Made by a program: the position numbers and the translations under genes. From Bacteroidota bacterium (lineage in GTDB: Bacteria > Bacteroidota > Bacteroidia > 2-12-FULL-35-15): 62,583 nt of DNA. Location: assembly GCA_021323165.1 (NCBI GenBank), contig JAJTCJ010000007.1, positions 1 through 62,583 on the forward strand, given 5' to 3'. The number at the start of each line of letters is the position of its first letter. The first letter of the stretch is position 1. The notes beneath the pieces were generated by a model, which saw only the letters and a program-made list of their open reading frames with translations, made no database searches and was not told the origin of the DNA. Shown one piece after another: positions 7,852 through 15,726 of the stretch.

Positions 7852-9462
7852 ATGACAACAGAAGAAATAGCAGATGCACTGAAGCTTACGGCACAGCTGA
7901 TGGAATTGCACGAAGAGAATCCTTTTAAAGTTAAATCGATCGCGAACGCTGCATTCAAACTTGATAAAACGGATATTCAGTTAGAAGGAAAATCACTGAA
8001 GGAGCTGGAAGAAATAGAAGGCATAGGTAAAAGTATTGCCGGAAAGATACATGAGCTGCAGACAACTCAGAGTTTAAAAGAGCTGAGTGCAATGTTGGAA
8101 AGAACTCCTCTGGGGGTTATTGAGATGCTAAGGATAAAAGGTATCGGTCCCAAAAAAGTAGGACAATTATGGCGTGAGCTTGAGATCGAGAGCACAGGAG
8201 AATTATTATATGCATGCACCGAAAACAGGCTTGTAACATTAAAAGGCTTTGGCGCAAAAACACAGGAAGCAGTTAAAAAGCAAATTGAATTCTTTCAATC
8301 CAATGTTGGGAAATTTCATTACGCTTCGGTGGAGAAATTTGCAAACGATCTTGTACAGGAATTGAAAAAGCAGTATGGAACCGACCTGGTCTCTTTGACC
8401 GGAGCAATGCGTAGAAAATCGGAGATTATTGATGTCATTGAGATCCTGGTCGGAACAGATAAATCGGAGAGTAATTCTGAAACAGAGAATGTAAGAAATG
8501 TAAAAGTGAGATTGATCTTCTGTGCTCCGGATGAATTTGATATTAAGTTATTTGAAACAACAGGAACACAGGAACATTTTTCAAAATTTGAAGTTTCTGA
8601 ATTCAAATTTGAGAATATGAGATCCGAAGTACAAATATATGAATCACTCGGTATGCAGTACATTGAACCTGAATTGCGTGAAGGTTTTAATGAAGTAGAT
8701 CTTGCAAAGGAAAATAAAATTCCTAAGCTGGTTGAAATGACTGACCTGAAAGGTATTCTTCATAATCACAGTACCTGGAGCGATGGCTTGAACACGTTGA
8801 AAGAAATGGCGATTTACTGTAAAGAAATGGGATATGAATATCTTGGTATCTGCGACCATTCTCAATCTGCTTTTTATGCAAACGGTTTAAAAGCCGACAG
8901 AGTTTTAGAGCAGCAAAAAGAAATTGATCAGCTGAACAAAGAGCTGGCACCATTCAAAATTTTTAAAGGAATAGAGAGTGATATCCTGAATGACGGGTCG
9001 TTGGATTATCCTGAAGAGATCCTTAAAACATTTGATTTTATTGTTGCTTCAGTACATTCTAATTTAAAGATGTCAGAAGAAAAAGCGACCGCGCGTTTAT
9101 TAAAAGCAATTGAGAACCCATATACAACAATTCTTGGCCATCCTACCGGACGGTTATTGTTATCACGTCCGGGTTATCCAATCGATCATAAAAGAGTGAT
9201 TGACGCCTGTGCTGCGAATAAAGTAATTGTGGAACTGAATGCACATCCTTACCGTTTAGATATCGACTGGCGCTGGATTCAATATTGTATTGAAAAGGGT
9301 GTGAAGATCTCTATCAATCCGGATGCTCATGCTACTGCAGGTTATCACGATATGCATTTTGGAGTATGTGCAGCAAGAAAAGGAATGCTTACCAAGGAGA
9401 TGTGTTTTAATACGTTGTCTTTTACGGAGATGGATTTATATTTTAAAATTAGGAAGAGGTAA
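7852..9462 (+). CDS. PolX-like protein: helix-hairpin-helix, degenerate family-X polymerase and intact PHP domain
   Basis: The 536-residue protein has the bacterial PolX layout. An 8-kDa/HhH region at about 1-145 contains IEGIGKSIAGKI and IKGIGPKKV. A family-X nucleotidyltransferase-like region spans about 150-285, and a C-terminal PHP phosphoesterase about 298-536. The PHP metal ligands look complete: HNHSTWSDG (H304, H306, D311), CDHS (D335, H336), GIESD (E375), VHS (H402), GHPTG (H430) and NPDAH (D491, H493). In the polymerase palm, the usual GDxD pair aligns with V195 and E197, so two of three catalytic aspartates appear to be missing; D230 is kept. It may act as a 3'-5' exonuclease or phosphoesterase in repair rather than as a polymerase. 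Confidence 0.88.
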   Translation: MTTEEIADALKLTAQLMELHEENPFKVKSIANAAFKLDKTDIQLEGKSLKELEEIEGIGKSIAGKIHELQTTQSLKELSAMLERTPLGVIEMLRIKGIGPKKVGQLWRELEIESTGELLYACTENRLVTLKGFGAKTQEAVKKQIEFFQSNVGKFHYASVEKFANDLVQELKKQYGTDLVSLTGAMRRKSEIIDVIEILVGTDKSESNSETENVRNVKVRLIFCAPDEFDIKLFETTGTQEHFSKFEVSEFKFENMRSEVQIYESLGMQYIEPELREGFNEVDLAKENKIPKLVEMTDLKGILHNHSTWSDGLNTLKEMAIYCKEMGYEYLGICDHSQSAFYANGLKADRVLEQQKEIDQLNKELAPFKIFKGIESDILNDGSLDYPEEILKTFDFIVASVHSNLKMSEEKATARLLKAIENPYTTILGHPTGRLLLSRPGYPIDHKRVIDACAANKVIVELNAHPYRLDIDWRWIQYCIEKGVKISINPDAHATAGYHDMHFGVCAARKGMLTKEMCFNTLSFTEMDLYFKIRKR

Positions 9463-9550
9463 TCAGGTTAAATAAGTTATTGAGTCAATTAAGGCTGGAA
9501 CGTAATTGACTAATCAACAAATAACTAATAAACGAATCAACCAAAAATAG

Positions 9551-11083
9551 ATGGCGATAATAAATACGATAGCAAGTTGGTGGATGAAAAAGCGGATGCA
9601 TCAGATCGAGCTTTTTATGAAGTATCCTTCTGATGTGCAGAATGAATGGTTAAAAAAGCTTATTGATTCTGCTGAACATACGGAATGGGGAATAAAGCAC
9701 GATTATGAGAACATCAGTAATTATGAACAGTTTAAACGAAGTGTGCCTCTGCAGGATTATGATTCCCTTAAACCGTATATCGATCGTATCCGAAAGGGTG
9801 AACAAAATATATTATGGAATTCGGATATAAAATTCTTTGCTAAATCTTCCGGTACTACAAATGATAAAAGTAAATTCATTCCTGTAAGTTCCGAATCTCT
9901 TGATAATTGTCATTATAATGGCGGCCGTGATATGATCGCAATTCATTGCTCGCTTCATCCCGAAACACAGTTATTCACAGGGAAAAATCTGGCTCTTGCT
10001 GGCAGCCTGGTTACAGATCATTATAACGGTTACGAATCACAGAATGGGGATCTTTCTGCTATTGTAATAAATAATCTTCCTGTCTGGGCCGAATTCTTTC
10101 GCGCTCCGGATATGTCTATTGCACTGATGGATCGTTGGGATGAGAAGTTAGATAAGATCGCGGAAGCCACAGCTAATGAGAATATGGTGAGTCTTGCAGG
10201 TGTTCCTTCATGGATGCTGCTGATCATGAAAAAAGTGTTGGAGAGAACAGGTAAATCATCTATCGCGGAAGTATGGCCAAACCTGGAAGTGTACTTTCAT
10301 GGAGGAGTGAACTTTACTCCATACCGTGATCAGTTCAAGGACATCTTTAATAAATCAGACCTGAGCTACCTGGAATTATACAATGCCACTGAAGGTTTTT
10401 TTGGCATACAGGATCAGCGAAATTCTGGTGAGCTCTTGCTGATGCTTGATTATGGGATCTTTTATGAATTTATTCCTGTTGATTCGCTGAATGATAATAA
10501 TTCAATACCAATAACATTATCACTTGATGAGGTGAAGACAGGAATTAATTACGAAATGGTGATATCCACGAATGCCGGTTTGTGGCGTTATCGTTTGGGA
10601 GATACGATCATGTTCACTTCAGTATATCCTTTCAGGTTTAAAATTACGGGGCGAACAAAACATTTTATGAATGCTTTTGGTGAAGAAGTGATAGTAGATA
10701 ATGCAGATAAGGCTCTTGCTATTGCATGTGAAAAGACCGGTGCTCAAATCCGTGAATACACTGCGGCTCCGGTTTATATGCAGGGTAATGAGAGTGGGGC
10801 TCACGAATGGCTGATAGAATTTGAAAAGCAGCCTGATACTATTGAATACTTTACTGAGATGCTGGACAACGCCCTGAAATCTATCAATTCCGATTATGAA
10901 GCAAAGCGATATCAGAATCTTGCATTAAGATTACCAATTGTTAAGAGTCTGCCACAAGGGACATTTTATAAATGGCTTGAAGGGAAGAATAAATTAGGAG
11001 GACAGCATAAAGTGCCAAGGCTTTCTAATGAAAGAAAGTTTGTTGAGGATATAATAGCAATATCTAAAGAAGCGATCATCTGA
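9551..11083 (+). CDS. GH3-family acyl-adenylate/amidosynthetase-like protein
   Basis: The 510-residue protein matches the GH3 (plant auxin-responsive) family, members of the ANL adenylating superfamily that join amino acids to acyl acids via an acyl-AMP. The P-loop-like motif KSSGTTNDKSKFIPVS lies near residues 97-112. Further family elements are YNATEGFFGIQ (acyl/AMP site) and LWRYRLGDTIMF, with FKITGRTKHFMNAFGEE in the hinge and C-terminal domain. Bacterial GH3 substrates are mostly unknown, so only the chemistry type can be suggested. It lies just upstream of an SDR-like gene in the same direction (46-bp gap). Confidence 0.88.
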   Translation: MAIINTIASWWMKKRMHQIELFMKYPSDVQNEWLKKLIDSAEHTEWGIKHDYENISNYEQFKRSVPLQDYDSLKPYIDRIRKGEQNILWNSDIKFFAKSSGTTNDKSKFIPVSSESLDNCHYNGGRDMIAIHCSLHPETQLFTGKNLALAGSLVTDHYNGYESQNGDLSAIVINNLPVWAEFFRAPDMSIALMDRWDEKLDKIAEATANENMVSLAGVPSWMLLIMKKVLERTGKSSIAEVWPNLEVYFHGGVNFTPYRDQFKDIFNKSDLSYLELYNATEGFFGIQDQRNSGELLLMLDYGIFYEFIPVDSLNDNNSIPITLSLDEVKTGINYEMVISTNAGLWRYRLGDTIMFTSVYPFRFKITGRTKHFMNAFGEEVIVDNADKALAIACEKTGAQIREYTAAPVYMQGNESGAHEWLIEFEKQPDTIEYFTEMLDNALKSINSDYEAKRYQNLALRLPIVKSLPQGTFYKWLEGKNKLGGQHKVPRLSNERKFVEDIIAISKEAII

Positions 11084-11129
11084 TCCATATTTTATCAGTC
11101 TTAAATAGATTTAAACATAAACCAGTTCA

Positions 11130-11987
11130 ATGACAAAAGTTTTATTATTCGGAGGTACAGGTAATTTAGGGAAAGAAATTGCCAGGGAAACTAAGCGTCA
11201 AGGTTATGACCTTACTGTTGTCGTCCGCAATAAGCAAAAAGGAGAGGATCTGTCTTCCATTACTTCAGGCTTTATTATTGCAGATATCACAGATGCAGAA
11301 GCAATAAAGGATGTTTGCAAAGGTTTTGATATTGTCATCTCTTGTCTTGGGAAAAGTGTTTCACCTAATGATAAAAGCAAACCAACCTTTTATGATATAG
11401 ATCTGGTTGCAAATTCAAATATACTTAATGATGCCAAAAAGCATGGTGTAAAGAAGTTTGTATATGTCTCAGCTTTTCAATCAGAAAAATATTTACATCT
11501 GGAATATTTTAAAGTTCACCACGATTTTTCAGAAAAATTAAAATATTCAGGAATTGATTATTCTATTATTAAGCCTCCTGCTATAATGAGTGCTTTTATT
11601 GACATGATAGGAATGGCAGCAAAAGGACAGTTAATGAATATCGGATTGGGTGATAAAAAAACGAATCCTATTTATGAGGGTGATCTTGCAAAGATCTGTG
11701 TGAGTTCTATAAAAGAGAGGAATGTCTCAATTGAAGCTGGAGGAAAATATATTTACACGAGAAAAAAACTCAATGAAATCATTCAGGCTGAAGTAGATTC
11801 AAATAAAAAAGTCAGAAATATTCCTGCCGGGCTGATCAGGTTTTCTCTTCCTATAATGAAAGTATTTAATAAAAACATGTACGATAAATTTTCATTCTTT
11901 AATGAAGTGATGCAGCACGATACAATTGCACCCCAGATCGGAGAAATGAAATTTGAGGATTATATTAAAATGAAAGTGAAGAATTAG
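11130..11987 (+). CDS. NAD(P)-binding atypical short-chain dehydrogenase/reductase
   Basis: The 285-residue protein begins with a Rossmann nucleotide-binding motif, LLFGGTGNLGKEIAR (GxxGxxG). Other markers are the VVRN loop after strand beta-2, ADITDAEAI, VISCLGKS and KKFVYVSAF. This is the atypical or extended SDR layout (NAD(P)H-binding family, NmrA/complex-I-assembly-like), without a clear YxxxK catalytic pair at the usual spacing. Substrate is unknown. It follows the GH3 gene and precedes an exported propeller-like gene on the same strand. Confidence 0.82.
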   Translation: MTKVLLFGGTGNLGKEIARETKRQGYDLTVVVRNKQKGEDLSSITSGFIIADITDAEAIKDVCKGFDIVISCLGKSVSPNDKSKPTFYDIDLVANSNILNDAKKHGVKKFVYVSAFQSEKYLHLEYFKVHHDFSEKLKYSGIDYSIIKPPAIMSAFIDMIGMAAKGQLMNIGLGDKKTNPIYEGDLAKICVSSIKERNVSIEAGGKYIYTRKKLNEIIQAEVDSNKKVRNIPAGLIRFSLPIMKVFNKNMYDKFSFFNEVMQHDTIAPQIGEMKFEDYIKMKVKN

Positions 11988-12041
11988 ATATAGAATATGT
12001 TACCTTTAATTTAATTAGAATTAAAACCTGGCTGTTAAACC

Positions 12042-12833
12042 ATGAGGTATATTTTTATTTGTTTGATATTTATTTCTTTCAAAACGTTCTCTCAGGGCAA
12101 ATTCAAGCTATTCACAACAATTGAAACTGAAGCGGATTTCTTCACAACTGATAATCAGAGTAATGTCTATGTTGTGAAAAAAGATGAATTGATAAAATAT
12201 AATAAGTCGGGTAAGCTGCTTTATAAATTCAGTAATAAAAATTTCGGTGATATCAGTTATGTTGATGCTTCCAATATGCTTAGACTGCTGGTTTACTATA
12301 AAGATTTTTCTCAGGCTGTTTTTCTTGACAATACGTTAAGTCTGAACGGTGAGCCTATAAGTTTTGACAAAATCGGCTTTCAACAGGTAGGACTTGTATG
12401 CACATCATTCAACAATGGAATGTGGATCTTTAATCAGCAGAACTTTTCCCTTACACAGCTCAATACAAGTTATGAGGTTTCGCATCAGACAGATAACCTC
12501 CATAATCTTTTGAATATTGAATTGCAGCCTACTATTATAATGGAGAAGGATAACAGGGTTTATATAAATAATCCGGCTACCGGTATCCTTATTTTTGACA
12601 TTTACGGAACATATTACAAAACCATCCCGGTGAAGAATACAAAAGAATTCCAGGTAATCGGTGATTGGGTGTATTACAGGATAGAAAATAATATAAAAGC
12701 TTACAATATTAAGACGACTGAAGAATCGGAGTTTAATGTTCCAACATCAGATTTTAGCGGTTTCAGGCTCGAAGTTGAATTTCTTTTTCTCCACACACCC
12801 AAAGGAATCAGTGTATACGCTGCTGAATCATAA
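12042..12833 (+). CDS. Exported beta-propeller-like protein of unknown function
   Basis: The 263-residue protein has a signal peptide (MRYIFICLIFISFKTFSQ). The mature part is made of short beta-strand repeats with the pattern DNQSNVYVVKKDELIKYNKSG, LLYKFSN, VYINNPATGILIFD and VYYRIENNIKAYN, resembling NHL/YVTN-type propeller blades. No catalytic residues or sorting domain are seen, so it is probably periplasmic. The product is a common Bacteroidota hypothetical family member; a partner or ligand cannot be named. Confidence 0.72.
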   Translation: MRYIFICLIFISFKTFSQGKFKLFTTIETEADFFTTDNQSNVYVVKKDELIKYNKSGKLLYKFSNKNFGDISYVDASNMLRLLVYYKDFSQAVFLDNTLSLNGEPISFDKIGFQQVGLVCTSFNNGMWIFNQQNFSLTQLNTSYEVSHQTDNLHNLLNIELQPTIIMEKDNRVYINNPATGILIFDIYGTYYKTIPVKNTKEFQVIGDWVYYRIENNIKAYNIKTTEESEFNVPTSDFSGFRLEVEFLFLHTPKGISVYAAES

Positions 12834-12962
12834 CTACAAGCTTGGTTAATATTTCCAGACAAATAGAAGGTTAGTTCTCTTCTGTAAAAAAAGGAAATAC
12901 TTTTTATCACGAAGTTTGATTTTGATATCGTTATCTCTAAAAGAATGCAATGGCTACAAGGC

Positions 12963-13142
12963 TGTCATCCCGAGCTTGCCCGACCGCATGTCGCCTTAGC
13001 TTTAGCGGTGGCGCAAGGATCTATTCCAAACAAAGTTTTCAAAATAATAGCTCATAAGCTATAATCGAAGCAAGCATTAAACTAGTCTTTAATATATAGT
13101 TTTCGCGCAGAGTAGGATTCCTCGGGCAAGCTCGGAATGACA
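12963..13142. repeat. Inverted-repeat-bounded intergenic element A
   Basis: TGTCATCCCGAGCTTGCCCGA at 12963-12983 recurs almost exactly as its reverse complement at 13122-13142 (one mismatch), enclosing about 140 bp that shows no coding capacity. The gap between the propeller-like gene and the second deoxynucleoside kinase (about 500 bp) consists largely of this element. A similar pair lies downstream of the kinase. Confidence 0.75.
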
Positions 13143-13339
13143 ATCACTTCGAAAATAAGTAAATTGAAAGTACTTGTTCGCTTCTGCATTAGATTTCATA
13201 GGATTAACGCCTTTTTCCATTTATCCGGAGTCCTTAAAAACTTATCCACAATTCCCACTTTTTTCCTTGCATGGCACCTTAGAATTTGTATTTTCGTTTT
13301 CGGTTTTTAGGTACATCAAATTATTTATTCTACTCATAT

Positions 13340-13966
13340 ATGCACATAGCAATAGCAGGCAACATTGGTTCTGGGAAAACAACACTTACAACTCTTTTAG
13401 CGAAGCATTATAAATGGCAACCACATTTTGAAGATGTTGATGATAATCCTTATCTGAATGACTTCTATGATGATATGCAGCGCTGGTCTTTTAATCTTCA
13501 GGTGTATTTCCTTAATAGTCGTTTCGGACAAATACAGACGATCCGCAATAGCGGAAAAACTGTGGTTCAGGACAGAACGATTTATGAGGATGCATATATT
13601 TTCGCGCCTAATCTTCATGCGATGGGATTAATGACCACGCGTGATTTTGAAAACTATTTTGCATTATTCAAATTAATGGAATCATTTGTTACACCTCCTG
13701 ATCTGTTAATTTACTTACGCGCTTCTGTACCAACCTTGGTTAACCAGATCCAGAAACGCGGGCGTGATTATGAAAATGCCATCCGTATTGATTACTTAAA
13801 AAGACTAAATGAGCGCTACGAAGCATTCATTACATCATACGAGCAGGAACATAAAGATGCTAAGCTGTTAATCATTGATGTTGACAACAATAACTTCTCT
13901 GAAAAGTCAGAAGATCTTGGTGCGATCATTCATAAGATCGATGCTGAGATTAATGGATTGTTTTAG
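13340..13966 (+). CDS. Deoxynucleoside kinase family protein (copy 2)
   Basis: This is a deoxynucleoside kinase of 208 residues counted from the ATG at 13340, which gives the family N-terminus MHIAIAGNIGSGKTTL. A longer in-frame start at 13286 would add 18 unlikely residues. Walker A is GNIGSGKTT; the substrate and catalytic segments are FEDVDDNPYLNDFYDD, QDRTIYEDAYIFA (the DRS/DRT-type motif) and the lid KRGRDYE. The EDVD and ERF variants at the equivalent site of copies 1 and 2 differ, which suggests different nucleoside preference (such as a dAK/dGK split), but this is inference. It is followed by a clear terminator and flanked on both sides by inverted-repeat elements. Confidence 0.9.
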   Translation: MHIAIAGNIGSGKTTLTTLLAKHYKWQPHFEDVDDNPYLNDFYDDMQRWSFNLQVYFLNSRFGQIQTIRNSGKTVVQDRTIYEDAYIFAPNLHAMGLMTTRDFENYFALFKLMESFVTPPDLLIYLRASVPTLVNQIQKRGRDYENAIRIDYLKRLNERYEAFITSYEQEHKDAKLLIIDVDNNNFSEKSEDLGAIIHKIDAEINGLF

Positions 13967-13986
13967 AATTGATCATAATAAAAAAA

Positions 13987-14018
13987 AGCCTTCTTGTTTT
14001 TCAAGGAGGCTTTTTTTT
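13987..14018 (+). terminator. Rho-independent terminator after the deoxynucleoside kinase
   Basis: The stem AGCCTTCTTG (13987-13996) pairs with CAAGGAGGCT (14002-14011) with one G-T wobble, followed by a run of T to 14018. Confidence 0.85.
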
Positions 14019-14349
14019 GTCATCCCGACCCGTAGCGGAGGGATCTTAGCTCTGTGGGGGGATCGATCATATGAAATGGAGTTATCATTTTTATCATAAG
14101 AATAATAAGAAAACCTGCGTACTATTCCACACAGCTTAAGTCAAATTATATTTCTCCGTAGAAAGAAGTTCCATTCGGCTTCGCTCAGGATGACAAACTG
14201 CAAGCATCAATAATTTTAGTTAAATGTGTGAATCTTAAGCTATACTTCAAACACAGAATCATAATTTCATAACAATTTGTGAAAATCTGCGTACCATTCT
14301 ATATAGCTCACACACGGAATAAGATCCCTCGGGCAAGCTCGGGATGACA
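14019..14349. repeat. Inverted-repeat-bounded intergenic element B
   Basis: GTCATCCCGA...GAGGGATC at 14019-14045 is matched in inverse orientation by GATCCCTC...GGGATGAC at 14323-14349. A third related end, TTCGGCTTCGCTCAGGATGACA, lies near 14175-14196. The ends belong to the same family as element A at 12963-13142. No coding capacity is seen between the two ends. Confidence 0.7.
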
Positions 14350-14444
14350 AACTAAGCATCATCACTTTATCATAATCGCGAAGCGATCATAATCCTTTTG
14401 ATCATAAAGATCTGTGAAAATCTGTGTACCATCTACACAGCTCA
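14111..14444. repeat. Three degenerate ~30-bp direct repeats
   Basis: Copies of CTGCGTACCATT...AGCTCA lie at about 14111-14137, 14281-14311 and 14414-14444, partly inside element B and running up to the lysA stop codon. They share a core (TCTGyGTACyATTC..ACAGCTyA). Nothing indicates an RNA gene or protein here. Confidence 0.6.
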
Positions 14445-14445
14445 T

Positions 14446-15615
14446 TTACTCCGAATAAACTGCTTTCACTTTATCTCTCAGGTTATATCCATTCGCCATC
14501 ACTTCACCATAAGCACCAGCTGTTCTTAAAACAACAAGATCGCCTCTCATTGTTTCCGGAAGATCCACTGCTTTCCCAAAGCAATCGGAACTTTCGCAGA
14601 TAGGTCCGACTACATCATATTTTAGTAGATGGGAGTCAGGAGAACGGAGAATGGAGGCTTTAGACAAGTTCTCTATTTTATGATAAGCCTGGTATAGCGC
14701 AGGACGCATTAATTCTGTCATTCCGGCATCAAGGATCACGAAATTAGTGTTCACACCTTTTTTAATGTAGAGCACTCTGGAAACCAATGTTCCACACTGA
14801 GCCACAAGTGCTCTTCCTAATTCGAAATGTACTTTTTGTCCGGGGATTAATTCCAGGAAATCATTAAATAATTTAAAGTAAGGTTCAAAATCTGCGATCC
14901 TGTTAGTGTCCGGGTCATGGTAATCAACACCCAAGCCTCCGCCAACATTTATATTTTCAATGTGGACCTGATGACTGATGAACCATTTCTGGATCTCATT
15001 CACCTTTAAGCAAAGACTTTTAAAAGAGCTCATATCGGTGATCTGAGAACCGATATGAAAGTGAAGTCCGATCAGTTTTAAATTAGTTAACTCTTTCAGT
15101 TGTTTTACCACATCATCAAGCTCCCATAGGTTGATACCGAATTTGTTCTCTTCTAATCCTGTTGTGATATATTTATGAGTGTTTGCATTTACATTCGGAT
15201 TGATACGAAGCGCGATGTTTGCTATCTTGTTCTTTGCTTTTGCAAGTTCATTTATTACAGTAAGCTCTTCCTTACTTTCGCAGTTGAAGCAAAAAATGTT
15301 ATGATCAAGTGCGTAATTTATTTCATCATCATTCTTTCCAACCCCTGCAAAAACAATATGTTCAGGATGGAAAGAACATTCGATCGCTTTTTTAACTTCA
15401 TTGCCGCTTACACAATCAGCACCTATACCGGCATCACGGATCAGATCTAATATCTCATTGTTGGCATTTGCTTTCAAAGCATAATGAACAATGAAATTAT
15501 ATTTACTGCTTTCTTCTTTTACTTTCTCTAATGTCTGTTTTAAAACATTTAAGTCATAATAATAGAATGGAGTAGGGATGCCCTTAAATTTCGTTATTAT
15601 ATTTTCATTGAACAT
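14446..15615 (-). CDS. lysA: Diaminopimelate decarboxylase
   Basis: This PLP-dependent fold-type III decarboxylase converts meso-diaminopimelate to L-lysine, the last step of lysine synthesis. The PLP lysine is K48 in HYALKANAN. Other conserved parts are GLHFHIGSQI, the NVGGGLGVDY phosphate-binding loop, FELGRALV, and GPICESSD with the active-site Cys340 from the partner subunit. The 389-residue length is normal. Residues about 318-330 (SKASILRSPDSHL) are unusual and coincide with a repeat-like DNA word (14628-14658). The gene lies 111 bp downstream of the aspartate kinase gene on the same strand, consistent with a lysine operon. Confidence 0.95.
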   Translation of the reverse strand: MFNENIITKFKGIPTPFYYYDLNVLKQTLEKVKEESSKYNFIVHYALKANANNEILDLIRDAGIGADCVSGNEVKKAIECSFHPEHIVFAGVGKNDDEINYALDHNIFCFNCESKEELTVINELAKAKNKIANIALRINPNVNANTHKYITTGLEENKFGINLWELDDVVKQLKELTNLKLIGLHFHIGSQITDMSSFKSLCLKVNEIQKWFISHQVHIENINVGGGLGVDYHDPDTNRIADFEPYFKLFNDFLELIPGQKVHFELGRALVAQCGTLVSRVLYIKKGVNTNFVILDAGMTELMRPALYQAYHKIENLSKASILRSPDSHLLKYDVVGPICESSDCFGKAVDLPETMRGDLVVLRTAGAYGEVMANGYNLRDKVKAVYSE

Positions 15616-15688
15616 ATTGTTCCTTTTTATTTTTGAAACATATTAATAATCTCCGCACGTTCCCGAGACGTTTTCTGAAAAAGAAGAC

Positions 15689-15706
15689 TCCCGATAGTTA
15701 TCGGGA
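15689..15706. repeat. Palindrome between lysC and lysA
   Basis: TCCCGATA-GT-TATCGGGA is a perfect 8-bp inverted repeat with a 2-base loop, too tight for a normal terminator and lacking a T run. It sits in the 111-bp lysC-lysA gap, beside CCGAGACGTTTTCTGAAAAAG, a word also seen in near-identical form at about 25854-25875. It is probably a dispersed repeat or a site of mRNA structure. Confidence 0.6.
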
Positions 15707-15726
15707 CGAACTGACAGCACACAGAA

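Noticed and set aside
13286-13339. Longer N-terminus for the second deoxynucleoside kinase
   Set aside because: The family starts right before the Walker A strand; the ATG at 13340 gives that form.
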